Positions 1 to 9,345 of a stretch of DNA of 64,000 nucleotides are shown here, in pieces. Below the pieces are notes generated by a model. The model saw nothing but the letters and a program-made list of their open reading frames with translations. It was not told the DNA's origin and searched no databases. Where the stretch lies: assembly GCA_965205965.1 (NCBI GenBank), contig CBDBHT010000005.1, forward strand, positions 124,001 through 188,000, written 5' to 3'. The position numbers were made by a program, and so were the translations under genes. The stretch is from Bin55 sp965205965. GTDB lineage: Bacteria; Pseudomonadota; Gammaproteobacteria; Pseudomonadales; Azotimanducaceae. The number at the start of each line of letters is the position of its first letter. The stretch's first letter is position 1.

Positions 1-978
1 TTCCTCATTGATCCACAAACGGATATCGATTTCGTGTTGTTGAAGCAAATCCTGTTGGATACAAAAATAACCAAAATTATGCATTCACCATCGGCCGATC
101 TTGAAATCTTCCGTAATAGTTTTAGTGTACACGTTCGGCCAGTATTCGATACCCAGCTAGCATTTGCTTTTTTATCTTGCGACCTTCACGCATCCTACGC
201 GGAAATAGTACGTTCAATTTTGGGGATATCTTTGAATAAGAACGAAACTACATCTGATTGGCTTGTGCGTCCGTTATCCGATAGCCAAATGTGCTATGCG
301 ATTGCCGATGTACTCCATTTAATACCACTCTGGAAAAGATTATGTGTTCGCTTAGAAATGGAGGGGCGTAGTTCGTGGTTTAAAGAGGAATCTAGAATAC
401 GTACCAGTAGGCAGAAGCCAATAGATAGCCAATACTTCCGTAAAGTGTATGGGCAATCTCGATTATCATCACGTGAGCTTGCCGTTTTGCGAAGCTTGAG
501 GGAGTGGCGTGACGCGGAAGCTCGGGAAAGAAATATTCCTCGGCCGTTTGTTATTCGGGATGCATGCTTACGTCAATTAGCAGTTTTGAAGAAATGCAAC
601 CTAAGGGTATTTGGAGAGTACCTTTCGGAAAAGCAAATTGCCCGCTATCAACATAAAGTTATGGAAGCACACAAACGAGGAATGAACGATTTGCACCCTC
701 CGCCGGTCCATGCACCGGTATCAAGTAGCATACTAACTAAACTACAAAGAGTGGTCCAAGAGATATCACATTCCTTAAAAATTGCTACACCATTATTAGC
801 GACGAAATTTGAATTGGAGCGATGTATTCGGGTATTCAGGCAAAAAGGTGAACTACCTGAGGATTGGGGTAACTGGCGTTATGAACTTCTTGCTGACAGA
901 TTTACTGAGATACTCCAACGCGAAACGATAAAAACAGATTTTTCGAATCCTAGTGATCTAGATGGATTATTGCTGTAA
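1..978 (+). CDS. rnd: Ribonuclease D, 5'-truncated by window edge
   Basis: 3'-to-5' exoribonuclease of the DEDDy class acting in tRNA 3' maturation. The frame is open from base 1, so the N-terminus with Exo I lies outside the window. Visible: the Exo II region (HSPSADLEIF, then the DTQ motif), a tDWLxRPL stretch typical of RNase D, and the Exo III YxxxD motif (YAIAD). An HRDC domain begins at SSRELAVLRSLREWRD, followed by a C-terminal second HRDC-like region. The stop overlaps the start of the next gene by 17 bases, suggesting co-transcription with ycgN, an arrangement seen in other gammaproteobacteria. Nothing looks damaged. Identification rests on motif order and overall match to the family. 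Confidence 0.9.
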   Translation, partial: FLIDPQTDIDFVLLKQILLDTKITKIMHSPSADLEIFRNSFSVHVRPVFDTQLAFAFLSCDLHASYAEIVRSILGISLNKNETTSDWLVRPLSDSQMCYAIADVLHLIPLWKRLCVRLEMEGRSSWFKEESRIRTSRQKPIDSQYFRKVYGQSRLSSRELAVLRSLREWRDAEARERNIPRPFVIRDACLRQLAVLKKCNLRVFGEYLSEKQIARYQHKVMEAHKRGMNDLHPPPVHAPVSSSILTKLQRVVQEISHSLKIATPLLATKFELERCIRVFRQKGELPEDWGNWRYELLADRFTEILQRETIKTDFSNPSDLDGLLL

Positions 979-1432
979 ATCCACATCGGGCCGGATTGCC
1001 CATAGATTTTGGGAGTACAAATCTCTCGGCGAAATGAACGATGCTGAGTGGGGAGCACTTTGTGACGGCTGCGCACGATGCTGTCTAGTGAAATTTGAAG
1101 ACATTGAAACTAAGGCAACCATTGATACTACGGTCGCTTGCAAGCTATTAAATCTTGAAACTTGCAGATGTACTCACTATGAGAAACGACATGAACTTGT
1201 TGCTGACTGTATTCGTATTCATGCGGAGAACATTGATAAATTGTCTTGGCTGCCTGATTCGTGTGCATATCGAAAGATTGCTAGGTCGGAACCGCTAGAA
1301 TGGTGGCATCCCTTGATATCCAATCGCTTGGATACCGTAATCGAGTCTGGTATCAGTATTTTCGGAAAGGCTGTATCGGAGCGTGACGTACATCTGGACG
1401 ATATCGAAGAACATCTTCTAAGGTGGGTCTGA
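962..1432 (+). CDS. ycgN: YcgN family cysteine-cluster protein (UPF0260)
   Basis: Small cytosolic protein of the YkgJ/YcgN cysteine-cluster family, thought to bind zinc or iron; biochemical role unknown. It is 156 aa with the family pattern: an N-terminal FWExKSL-like segment, EMNDAEWGALCDGCARCCL with four closely spaced Cys, then VACKLLN, CRCTHYEKR, DCIRI and WLPDSCAYR. The match to E. coli YcgN is nearly collinear. The ATG at 962 is preferred over the internal ATG at 1034 because the conserved FW motif lies before the internal Met; this start overlaps the end of rnd by 17 bases. Translationally coupled to rnd. Confidence 0.88.
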   Translation: MDYCCKSTSGRIAHRFWEYKSLGEMNDAEWGALCDGCARCCLVKFEDIETKATIDTTVACKLLNLETCRCTHYEKRHELVADCIRIHAENIDKLSWLPDSCAYRKIARSEPLEWWHPLISNRLDTVIESGISIFGKAVSERDVHLDDIEEHLLRWV

Positions 1433-1447
1433 GTAACCCCCATTCCA

Positions 1448-1774
1448 ATGGGTTACTTTCTAGCGTGGTTAATCGTTCTGATTTTTGGGCTAACCGTGGC
1501 CGTGTTCATAGGTTATTCGTTAAAACGCAAACCCTGGTTGGCTACGATAGCCAGTACGCTTATCGCGATTTGGCTCGTTTTGCCATGGAATTTTGATGGA
1601 AACAATTATGCACCTATGTTTATCGTATCTGTGTTCAGGTTGGTATTTGGACAAGATATCGAATCCTCCGGTGCGTTAATTGCACTGACGTTTCTTATCT
1701 TAGCCTCATTTATCACGGTCGTCGTTTTTTACACATGGCTGCGTGTTTCGAAAGATCGTAAAGAAATCCAATAG
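1448..1774 (+). CDS. Small integral membrane protein, unknown function
   Basis: 108-aa protein with three predicted membrane segments: about residues 2-24, 30-48 and 76-98. The connecting loop contains NFDGNNYAP. It ends in a charged cytoplasmic tail (RVSKDRKEIQ). It starts 15 bases after the ycgN stop on the same strand, so it probably belongs to the rnd-ycgN transcription unit. I do not recognise a named family. Hydrophobicity, tight spacing and unbroken frame support a real gene. Confidence 0.65.
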   Translation: MGYFLAWLIVLIFGLTVAVFIGYSLKRKPWLATIASTLIAIWLVLPWNFDGNNYAPMFIVSVFRLVFGQDIESSGALIALTFLILASFITVVVFYTWLRVSKDRKEIQ

Positions 1775-2150
1775 CCGTTCAATAGTTCTTCTTCTCGGAT
1801 AAGCAGATGAATGGGTTGAGTATGCATAGCGGTTGAACCTCATTCAGTGGATTTCAAGACAAAATAGCAGCAACATCGGATCTTTGGAATGGTTCATCAG
1901 CACTATCCGGCCCGAGCATGCCGCCGAAATGCTGTAACGCCGCTCCAGGCATTCCAGCCCAGCCATTCTGCGGTGGTGATGCGAAAGCCGTCACGCCCCG
2001 CCGTTGAGGGCAGCCCAGAGCCTGCCACCAACACACCAACATATGGACCAACGCCGTCTCACTGGCGACCTCGATTCGTTGAGTGTCGAAGTTCACCTAC
2101 ATTGCCTTCCGTCACCCGTCACTTGGATCAGTAATTCATAAGACATTGAA
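1775..2150. other. Intergenic, no gene seen
   Basis: About 375 bases between the membrane protein and the tRNA. Short open frames on both strands show no family resemblance. A moderately GC-rich patch (1905-2050) may be a worn fragment of something mobile, but I cannot name it. Confidence 0.5.
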
Positions 2151-2239
2151 TGGCGGAGGGGCAGGGATTCGAACCCTGGGAGGCAGCTAGCCTCGCTGGT
2201 TTTCAAGACCAGTGCTTTCGTCCACTCAGCCACCCCTCC
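2151..2239 (-). tRNA. tRNA-Ser (anticodon UGA), CCA encoded
   Basis: Read on the minus strand, the 7-bp acceptor stem GGAGGGG (2239-2233) pairs with CCCCTCC (2161-2155), followed by discriminator G and an encoded CCA (2153-2151). The anticodon arm is CTGGT-CTTGAAA-ACCAG, with anticodon TGA. A long variable arm follows (GCGAGGCTAGCTGCCTC), as in class II serine tRNAs. The T arm contains GGTTCGAATCC. The 89-nt length fits tRNA-Ser. Confidence 0.97.
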
Positions 2240-2359
2240 GTTAACATAGGGCAAGTACATTATGGAACAACTTAAGTTCCCTGTGCATGCATTAATGACG
2301 AGGCTTTGTTCGTAGTTTCTAAGACAACTGCTTCATATTGAAGGATAAAAGGTTGTTTC

Positions 2360-3640
2360 CTATAAACGGCCAGAGACCATCTCACGTGGCAGAACGTGTT
2401 TGATATCGAATATCGCACACTTGCTCTTACCGAAGCTACGTATCTTTTCTACGCCGAGATCTAAAAATTCTTGGTGAGCTACGGCAAGAACAATACCGTC
2501 ATACGTATTTTTAACAGGCACTTGTCGCATTTTGATATCGGTTGGAATGAGCGTAGTACTGTTATAGAGCAAAGGATCATAAACGTCCACGTCGGCACCC
2601 TCTTTAATTAGATAACGTACTAAGTCAATGTTCTTGCTATTTCTAATGTCTGGAGTGTTTTCTTTGAAAGCTAGGCCGAGCATTAGTAATTTTGAAGAGC
2701 TAATGTCTATGCTGGTTTGTGACAGGAGTTCTTTTACACGTTTAGCAATAAAATACGGCATTTCGTTGTTTATTTTGCGTCCCGCTAATATGACCTCAGG
2801 GCTGTGCCCAATAGATTTTGCCTTGTGGGTAAGGTAGTACGAATCTACTCCAATACAGTGACCACCGACCAAGCCTGGTCTGAACGGCAAGAAATTCCAC
2901 TTGGTGTTCGCGGCTTCGAGTACAGATCCAGTATCCAGATTTAGTTTGTTGCAAATGAGGGCGATTTCGTTTACCAGTGCTATGTTGAGGTCGCGTTGCG
3001 TATTTTCAATGACCTTAGCCATTTCTGCAATGCGAATGCTTTCGGTTCGATACGTGCCAGCGTTAACGATTGAACTGTATAGAGAGTCGACTAAATCTAA
3101 TGCTTCCGGTGTTGAAGCCGAAACTACTTTCACGATATTGTCCAGCCTGTGTTCTTTGTCACCAGGATTTATGCGCTCAGGGCTGTAGCCAACGGTAAAA
3201 TCATCATTTAGCTTTAAATGCGAGAACCGTTCGAGTACAGGAACACATTCATCTTCGGTGACGCCTGGATATACAGTTGATTCGAAGACGACAGTACAAT
3301 CTTTTGCCATGACTTGGCCAACAAACTCACTAGCTTTAAGGAGAGGTTTCAAGTCTGGTTCGTTATGTTCATCTACTGGAGTAGGAATCGTGACGATATA
3401 AATATCGCATCCGCGCATTTCCTCAAGATCGCTAGTAAAGGAAAGAAACCGTGATTGTTTAAGTTCAGAAGGATTAACTGCCTTTGTTTCATCAATACCT
3501 TGTCGAAGAGAATTGATTCTGGTCGTAGAGATATCAAATCCGCGAGTGATGTATTGCCTACCAAACGCAACGGATACTGGCAATCCCACGTATCCAATTC
3601 CAAAAACGCCAACTACCTTTTTGTCTAGCGCACTGTTCAT
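2360..3640 (-). CDS. tviB: UDP-N-acetylhexosamine 6-dehydrogenase (TviB/WbpO type)
   Basis: NAD-dependent four-electron oxidation of UDP-GlcNAc or UDP-GalNAc to the uronic acid, a precursor of capsule or O-antigen sugars. 426 aa. Rossmann motif GIGYVG near residue 14; the conserved VTIPTPVD segment; FESTVYPG; YSPERINPGD, characteristic of the HexNAcA branch rather than UDP-glucose dehydrogenase; and the catalytic Cys in GGHCIGVD near residue 260. The C-terminal NAD-binding half contains GLAFKENTPDIRNS. The substrate (GlcNAc or GalNAc) cannot be fixed from sequence. No glycan operon is directly attached; the upstream kilobase is decayed, so partners may have been lost. Confidence 0.88.
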   Translation of the reverse strand: MNSALDKKVVGVFGIGYVGLPVSVAFGRQYITRGFDISTTRINSLRQGIDETKAVNPSELKQSRFLSFTSDLEEMRGCDIYIVTIPTPVDEHNEPDLKPLLKASEFVGQVMAKDCTVVFESTVYPGVTEDECVPVLERFSHLKLNDDFTVGYSPERINPGDKEHRLDNIVKVVSASTPEALDLVDSLYSSIVNAGTYRTESIRIAEMAKVIENTQRDLNIALVNEIALICNKLNLDTGSVLEAANTKWNFLPFRPGLVGGHCIGVDSYYLTHKAKSIGHSPEVILAGRKINNEMPYFIAKRVKELLSQTSIDISSSKLLMLGLAFKENTPDIRNSKNIDLVRYLIKEGADVDVYDPLLYNSTTLIPTDIKMRQVPVKNTYDGIVLAVAHQEFLDLGVEKIRSFGKSKCAIFDIKHVLPREMVSGRL

Positions 3641-4735
3641 TTTGGTGTTGGTGTCTTGGTGGTCACGCGAGGCATGTTGACGAGAAACTAACAGTCAGCA
3701 CGATCAATGTTTCCCATTTTACCAATGACTATAAACTAGCTAGTAACGTACCATTTGTGATCTGCTTTTTCACTGAAACTTTGGAAAATGCTATCGATAA
3801 ATGTAAGTACTTTCAGTAGTTCATACCGTACCATGCGTCGTGAGACTCTTCAAGGATACGGGACTCTAATGGACCGCTTCCTTCGCGCGTTTGAACAATT
3901 GCAACAACTTGGTTTCCCAGCGTTCAGATGAACGACTCGTGGTTATCACATCAAATACTTCAGGATGATGTTTCACAAACTTTCCTAATTATTCAGTCGA
4001 TATTTTTCTCCGCAGGGTTCATTGCGACCAATTCACACCTGCATAATTCAAGAATCTCATCAGCTAGCAATTTCACTATGTCGTCAGGTACGGAGTAGTA
4101 GATTCTTCAAAGGCTGGCAAAGTTTCTTTTATCTTCGCTTCGTCATTGAGATAACCGAGTGAGGTATTCCCACTCAGACAGACCCACTATCCGAGTCTTT
4201 CATGTTCTGGTTCTAACGTACCGCTGCAGTCCTCGGAAGGCACAATACCGTTCTTTAGAGTAAGATCGAATTTTCTTGTTGAAACTCCTGCTACTTTACT
4301 ACTTACGTTGTAGACTCGTCCACCTATCTCTGATGATTCAGCAAAATCGACGACTGACAAATGTGACAGATATTAAATTAGTTTTTTACGGTTGTTGTCA
4401 TGACTGCGCTGCTGGTAATTATGTAGCACAAGTGCGACAGATCCCATTGTGACACCGCTAGTTCGTCGACAATCGGACGACCAAACACCGTCATCGGTGA
4501 TTTATGGAGTGCTGATGTTTTCGCTTTCGATAATGGCGATCCGACATTGAGTTTCTCGCTATCTGTGGGGTATCGGCGCGGTACTCTGGAAGACGGCAAG
4601 TTTGGCGGAAGGGTTGTCTTAGGAAGTAGAAGTCACCTGATTATGAGCTGTACACAAATAGGGATGTTAGTGGACAGTCTCTCAAAGGATTAGGTAATGT
4701 AACAGACGAGAGACATGGAGAGGTGCACATGAGTC
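3641..4735. pseudogene. Decayed stretch with minus-strand coding fragments
   Basis: Over a kilobase without an intact gene, directly upstream of the nucleotide-sugar dehydrogenase. On the minus strand, short stretches read like real protein broken by stops and shifts: GNTSLGYLNDEAKIKETLPA (about 4170-4090), then in another frame VPDDIVKLLADEILEL (about 4095-4045), then FVKHHPEVFDVITTSRSSE (about 3990-3930). They probably derive from one or two eroded genes of the same polysaccharide locus. I could not assign a family. Confidence 0.35.
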
Positions 4736-5353
4736 ATGAAAATCTTAGATGACAACATGGTAAATACTGTTGTTGAGTTTTGGCTTGGCGATGCACAAGA
4801 CGTTCCAGACGTGGTCAACGAGCGTGTGAAACTTTGGTATGGGGGAGATCCAGAAACGGATGAAATAATCCGTAATGAATTTGGTGAGTTATTCGAACGA
4901 GCCAAAAATGGAGAACTCTCATACTGGAAGAAAAATGCGTTTGGATGTCTGGCCATTGTGATTTTGTTGGACCAGTTTTCTCGAAATATCTATCGCGGGA
5001 CAGCCGATGCCTTCGCACAGGATGCACTTGCACGAGAAACTACCATGTATGCAATAGACAACCAATTTGATATGAGTCTCTCTGTACCAGGTCGTGCGTT
5101 TCTGTACCACCCCTTGCTTCATAGCGAAAAACTCGCTGATCAGCGATTGTATTTGAGCCTTTGTCGTCAAATGAGAGAAGTCGTCGACCCCGAATGGTCA
5201 GCATATGTAAATTCGATTTTAAAATTCGCTCTGGACCACCATGGAATCGTTGAGAGATTTGGGCGTTTCCCACATCGTAACGATATCTTCAATCGTAAAA
5301 GTACCGAAGACGAATTGGTATTTCTGAAGACAGCGTCAAGATACGGCCAGTAA
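4736..5353 (+). CDS. DUF924 family protein
   Basis: 205-aa cytosolic protein of the DUF924 family, function not established. Family signatures: an N-terminal VVEFWLGD, central LDQFSRNIYRGTADAFAQD, FLYHPLLHSE, and the C-terminal HHGIVERFGRFPHRN motif, all conserved. Helical, TPR-like fold expected. It precedes the glycosyltransferase by 17 bases and may be co-transcribed with it, although a functional link is not evident. Confidence 0.85.
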   Translation: MKILDDNMVNTVVEFWLGDAQDVPDVVNERVKLWYGGDPETDEIIRNEFGELFERAKNGELSYWKKNAFGCLAIVILLDQFSRNIYRGTADAFAQDALARETTMYAIDNQFDMSLSVPGRAFLYHPLLHSEKLADQRLYLSLCRQMREVVDPEWSAYVNSILKFALDHHGIVERFGRFPHRNDIFNRKSTEDELVFLKTASRYGQ

Positions 5354-5370
5354 CCGGTTGTGAGTGCTTT

Positions 5371-6468
5371 ATGAAAATCGTTCAGGTTGTGCCGCGGATG
5401 GATAGTGGCGGAGTGGAACGTGGTGTAGTCGAGGTTTCTCGTTCACTTGTTCAACATGGTCACAAATCCATCGTCATTTCACAGGGTGGACGGATGGTGA
5501 CTGAACTCTTGCAAGACGGTGCGGTGCATGTCTCCATGCGAGTGGGTACTAAATCGCCTGCAAGTCTCCCGATCGTCTTTGCTCTTGTTAAGTGGCTTGC
5601 AAACGAGAATCTGGATATCGTTCATCCACGTTCCCGGTTACCTGCGTGGCTCTGTAAGTTTGCGATCAGTCGTTTGAAGGATTATGCAAGGCCGGTATTT
5701 CTGACTAGCGTGCACGGGTTATATTCGGTTAGTAAGTACAGCTCGATTGCTGTGCAAGGAAAGTTAGTCGAAACTGTTTCGAATACGGCTAAGAACTATG
5801 TATTGGACAATTATCCATATGTCGATCCGAAAAAAATACGAGTGATTGAGCGAGGGCTTGATCCTTCACTTTACAACCGGCAGTTTCGTCCCTCGCATGA
5901 ATGGTTGGCCGATTGGAGACGAAGATACAACGATACTACGGCGGTCAATATCGTCTTACCGGGGCGCCTTGCGCGTCTGAAGGGACACGTTCACGCGTTC
6001 GATCTTGTGATCAGACTCCAAGACCAAGGAATAAATGCGCGCCTATTCATTGTCGGTAGCGAGGAACCAGGACGCGCCCATTACGCACATGACTTGCGCA
6101 GTATGGCGAAACGAAACCCGAAACTACGTAGTTGCGTGTATTTTTTAGGTCATCGATCAGATTTGCGAGAGATTATGGCTGTTGCGGATTTCGTTCTCGC
6201 GTTTTCAGAGAAACCAGAATCTTTTGGGCGCACGGTGCTTGAAGCAGTTGCTTTGGGAACTCCAGTGATTGGTTTTGATCATGGTGGTGTTGGGGAAATA
6301 TTAAGATCGTCCTATGAATACGGAGCCGTACCGCCGTTTCGCACTGATGTTGCTGCGTCGCGTATTCAGGGACACATAAATAATCCGCGACCTATACGTT
6401 CGCCAGATTTGACGTTAAGCGAAATGTGTGATCGTACCCTAGCTATGTACTCAGAAGCAGTTCAGTGA
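5371..6468 (+). CDS. Glycosyltransferase family 4
   Basis: 365-aa GT-B fold transferase using a nucleotide sugar to extend a lipid-linked or surface glycan. N-terminal acceptor domain starts VVPRMDSGGVERGV, the GT4 glycine-rich opening. In the C-terminal donor domain: PGRLARLKGH, VYFLGHRSDLREIMAVADF, and the donor-binding ExxxFGRTVLEA motif (residues about 287-300), followed by GTPVIGFDHGGVGEIL. The closest functional family is LPS core/heptosyl-type transferases, but donor and acceptor cannot be told. The stop overlaps the GTG start of the deacetylase gene (GTGA), so the two are translationally coupled. Confidence 0.88.
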   Translation: MKIVQVVPRMDSGGVERGVVEVSRSLVQHGHKSIVISQGGRMVTELLQDGAVHVSMRVGTKSPASLPIVFALVKWLANENLDIVHPRSRLPAWLCKFAISRLKDYARPVFLTSVHGLYSVSKYSSIAVQGKLVETVSNTAKNYVLDNYPYVDPKKIRVIERGLDPSLYNRQFRPSHEWLADWRRRYNDTTAVNIVLPGRLARLKGHVHAFDLVIRLQDQGINARLFIVGSEEPGRAHYAHDLRSMAKRNPKLRSCVYFLGHRSDLREIMAVADFVLAFSEKPESFGRTVLEAVALGTPVIGFDHGGVGEILRSSYEYGAVPPFRTDVAASRIQGHINNPRPIRSPDLTLSEMCDRTLAMYSEAVQ

Positions 6469-7277
6469 CTGCGGTTATCGTCGCTATTGGGTTGTTGGGA
6501 TTGTTCTGGTTTACACACCGCTACGCGTGGTGGAGGCAACCTGTAGATTTACGGCATCCACGAATACTAATGTACCATATGATCGGTTCGCATAAGCCCC
6601 GCGCTCGGTTCAATAAACTAAGAGTCGAGACCGAAGAATTCGAACGCCAAGTACGTTGGTTGAAGGAACAAGGCTGGAATTTCGTATTTATGTCGGAATT
6701 GCTGCGTCCCGTCCAACCAAAGACTGTTGCCATTACTTTTGACGATGGATACCGTGATAATCTTCTGAATGCAGATCCCGTTCTAAGGCGTTACGGCGCA
6801 AAAGCGACTTTATATCTTGTGGTTGACCGTCACAACCGGGATTGGTCATCGTACAAAAAATCCTCACATGATGATGGTGAACTCATGCATGAACCCAAAC
6901 TTGCTGATCAGGATATGGCTGAAATGCTAAGTTCTAATAGGTGGGAACTTGGAGCACATACCTTGACTCATGCATATCTACCTTCGCTCAGTAAGAGTAC
7001 CCGAAGCGACGAAATCCTCAGCGGAAAGAAACAGCTGGAAGCAACTTTCGGTGTATCTGTACTGTCGTTTGCTTATCCGTTTGGAATTTATGAATCTGTG
7101 GATGTTGAGTACGTCCGACAAGCAGGATTCCGGACTGCGGTTACTACAAATCAAGGCATTTCGGAAAACATATTTGCTGAAATGTTCGCACTTAGAAGAA
7201 TCAAAGTTAACGGCCATGACGGCCGATTAGCCTTTTGGCTACGAATGAGAACGGGGAAATGCAGGTGGCACGATTAA
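6465..7277 (+). CDS. Polysaccharide deacetylase (CE4/NodB), membrane anchored
   Basis: 270 aa. An N-terminal membrane anchor (about residues 2-16) precedes a NodB homology domain: ITFDDGYRDN carries the catalytic Asp and metal Asp, HTLTHAYL carries the metal-binding His pair, and FAYPFGIY is the later conserved motif. Expected to remove N- or O-acetyl groups from a surface glycan at the membrane. The start is GTG at 6465 inside the glycosyltransferase stop (GTGA overlap). The downstream gene begins before this one ends, giving a compact three-gene unit. Confidence 0.88.
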   Translation: MTAVIVAIGLLGLFWFTHRYAWWRQPVDLRHPRILMYHMIGSHKPRARFNKLRVETEEFERQVRWLKEQGWNFVFMSELLRPVQPKTVAITFDDGYRDNLLNADPVLRRYGAKATLYLVVDRHNRDWSSYKKSSHDDGELMHEPKLADQDMAEMLSSNRWELGAHTLTHAYLPSLSKSTRSDEILSGKKQLEATFGVSVLSFAYPFGIYESVDVEYVRQAGFRTAVTTNQGISENIFAEMFALRRIKVNGHDGRLAFWLRMRTGKCRWHD

Positions 7278-8026
7278 AGCGATGTGCCGTGAGTGGAGTG
7301 CTCTTCGTGCTGTTTACTGGTGCGAATACCAGAGCTGTAATACCGGAATCACTTGCCGACGTTCAAATTAAGCCATGCGGTAATCCCGCCTTTCAACTTG
7401 TTTACGATGCGCGCATTGCATGGATGAAAGCTGGAAACCTAGATGCATCAATCTGTTTAGGTAGCGTTAATTATGCATTGACCGGTACGTTACAGACGCG
7501 CGGTCCCATTGAAAAATTTATTAAATGGCGTGGTGAATATTCAGCAGTCGGTCAAATCGTTGACGACCTTCCGAAAACCGATACTTACTTAGTAATTGAG
7601 AATAATCCTCGGAAGAAGAAACGGAAGGTTGTATTTACCGACTCTCGAACTACACTAATTCATCAGGAAGGACGTACGCTTGTAGAGCACGAAGCACCTC
7701 TCGGTGCGGACCTGATCTCATCACTCTTACTGTCGCAATTCTGTCGTGATTCGATGGCCGTACATGACGGAGAAGACGCGTACGAAATTGAATTAGTGGA
7801 TCGCATTGAGGGAGTGAGACTTAGGCAGCGAAGTCCTTATTACACGGGCGCGACTGATCTCTGCCGTTATCGTCTCGGATACAAATCCGGTAAGACTCGA
7901 AGAATTGATGTTTGGCTTGCGGACCAAGGTTCACGCCGATTTCCCGTAAGGATTAGAGTTCGAGTGCCTCTTTTTCCAGACGGGGTTTTAAATCTTAGGG
8001 CTTGTCGCGGTTTCGAGTGCCATTGA
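7259..8026 (+). CDS. Secreted DUF3108-like protein
   Basis: About 255 aa with an N-terminal signal peptide when started at the ATG at 7259 (MQVARLKRC... hydrophobic core ending in TRA). An ATG at 7235 would put eight polar residues in front and lacks a ribosome site, so it is disfavoured; a GTG at 7265 with a GGGG tract about 8 bases upstream is also possible. The body resembles DUF3108 proteins: a beta-rich domain starting near FQLVYDARIAWMKAG, with RYRLGYKSGKTRRIDVWLA near the C-terminus. Such proteins are periplasmic and of unknown function. Overlaps the deacetylase by 19 bases, implying a shared transcript. Confidence 0.7.
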   Translation: MQVARLKRCAVSGVLFVLFTGANTRAVIPESLADVQIKPCGNPAFQLVYDARIAWMKAGNLDASICLGSVNYALTGTLQTRGPIEKFIKWRGEYSAVGQIVDDLPKTDTYLVIENNPRKKKRKVVFTDSRTTLIHQEGRTLVEHEAPLGADLISSLLLSQFCRDSMAVHDGEDAYEIELVDRIEGVRLRQRSPYYTGATDLCRYRLGYKSGKTRRIDVWLADQGSRRFPVRIRVRVPLFPDGVLNLRACRGFECH

Positions 8027-8744
8027 TGTGAGCAAAAACATTTGTTGTACGTGGACATGGGCGAGACGGGCCGCTCTAAAGTAATGGGTTTCGAGTGCTC
8101 CTTTCAGGAGGGGCCATTCAAACTTCGAAAGTGTAACTGTTTCGTACTTGCTTCTGCCTTTGCCAAAGCATCGTTTAGAGCTTGCAGCATGCCTGCGATA
8201 TTTTCTTTCTGCGCAGGAGGGTATCGTGAAATTTTCTCACCGAGACGTGCATGTGGACCTCATTGTTTAATTTCTATGTAGTCCAGCATTTCTTGCACAA
8301 GATAGACACCTCTATTGATTGCTGTTTTTGATGAATCATGTACGATATAAATATATGATCTCTAAGGACTATTGGCTTCGAATAAACAGAGGTCCCGTAG
8401 ATTAATAGAGGTTTTCCATATAGTTCGATGGTTTGATGAACGCTGAGGCCTTCCTATAGATTTATTCAGTGAAAAATCTGGCTATATGGAATACCACTGT
8501 AAAAAGTGTTGATCGTTTCTTGGTCTAAGTTGGAATCTGCTATTTCTATTTTTGCTAGTATGGAGACGATACATTTCCATCATGCCTATACCCCTATCGC
8601 ACCATATGTCATGTCCATGTTTCGTAGTAACAACCTCGGACCGCGTCAGGTAACGGCACATGTTGGTTAGCCACTTCCAGCAATCGAGCGTATGCTGCGA
8701 TACGAGCACGGCATATAGCCTACTTTGGACGAAATGGAGGTCGT
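8027..8744. other. Intergenic region with one miniature repeat
   Basis: No protein gene recognised. It contains one copy of the 86-103-bp inverted-repeat element (8308-8393). The rest is AT-rich with only short unsupported frames. Confidence 0.55.
8308..8393 (-). repeat. Miniature inverted-repeat element, copy 1
   Basis: 86 bp bounded by ACCTCTATTGATT (8308-8320) and AATAAACAGAGGT (8381-8393). On the minus strand it aligns over its whole length with the copies at 39240-39332 and 63156-63258, including the internal CGAAGC and TTATATCG blocks. It encodes nothing. The termini and spread point to a non-autonomous mobile element (MITE), or an ERIC-like structured repeat. Confidence 0.75.
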
Positions 8745-9308
8745 TTAATGCTTGAGCATGTCCGGTGTAGTATTGGAAATCCTGTCGTATACGCGTATGT
8801 ATTTTGTCTTGGGACCTCTGAACGCTTTAATAATGACAGTTACTTTCAATGCACCATCCCTCATGATTTTGAATTCATGGCTTACGCTTCGCGAAGTAGA
8901 TGAATAAGACTCTCTTAGTCCACGCTTAGACAACAATATTTTTCGTCCATGTTTAGGATTGAACAGGAAATCCCGGCTGCCATCAGAACCACAATCCATG
9001 TGAATACGATCTTGTTTTGTCTGGATGTTGATTGTGCTGCAGTTCAAGATCACCGGAACTCTTAAATGCGCATCAGTTTGCCCGGAGCTAGTGCTACTCG
9101 GTAACGGTATGAGCACACCGCCAACACTTACTCCTAGAAGATTGCGTCCTTTCTTTATCCGTTTTGACTTGGGTTGAAGTTGCGCAGTTCGGTCCTCGTT
9201 ATAAATCCACTGACCAGGGATATCTTGGTGTTCTTTGGGGGTTGCGAAAGTACCATGCGTTACCAATATCAGTATGAAAATCAGTACACTAGTAGTTCCA
9301 AATCGCAT
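8745..9308 (-). CDS. Secreted hypothetical protein
   Basis: 187 aa from the ATG at 9308. This start gives a clean signal peptide (MRFGTTSVLIFILILVTHG, cleavage after TFA) and avoids overlap with the divergent hspQ start; the longer frame from 9347 would overlap the hspQ ATG. The mature part begins with a polar segment, has a Gly/Ser-rich centre (GVSVGGVLIPLPSSTSSG), and two Cys (CSTIN and MDCGSDG) that could form a disulfide. No family recognised. Divergent from hspQ, so the two may share a regulatory region. Confidence 0.6.
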   Translation of the reverse strand: MRFGTTSVLIFILILVTHGTFATPKEHQDIPGQWIYNEDRTAQLQPKSKRIKKGRNLLGVSVGGVLIPLPSSTSSGQTDAHLRVPVILNCSTINIQTKQDRIHMDCGSDGSRDFLFNPKHGRKILLSKRGLRESYSSTSRSVSHEFKIMRDGALKVTVIIKAFRGPKTKYIRVYDRISNTTPDMLKH

Positions 9309-9345
9309 AAAGAGATATCCAGTATCGCTACTTAAGTTAGAAGTC

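Noticed and set aside
1854..2134. Two opposite 80-aa frames between the membrane protein and tRNA-Ser
   Set aside because: Mutual shadows without motifs or start signals.
3930..4190. Carbamoyltransferase (NodU/CmcH) pseudogene upstream of the UDP-HexNAc dehydrogenase
   Set aside because: The SLGYLNDEAKIKETL piece resembles the family loosely, but the following fragments do not, so I left it unnamed.
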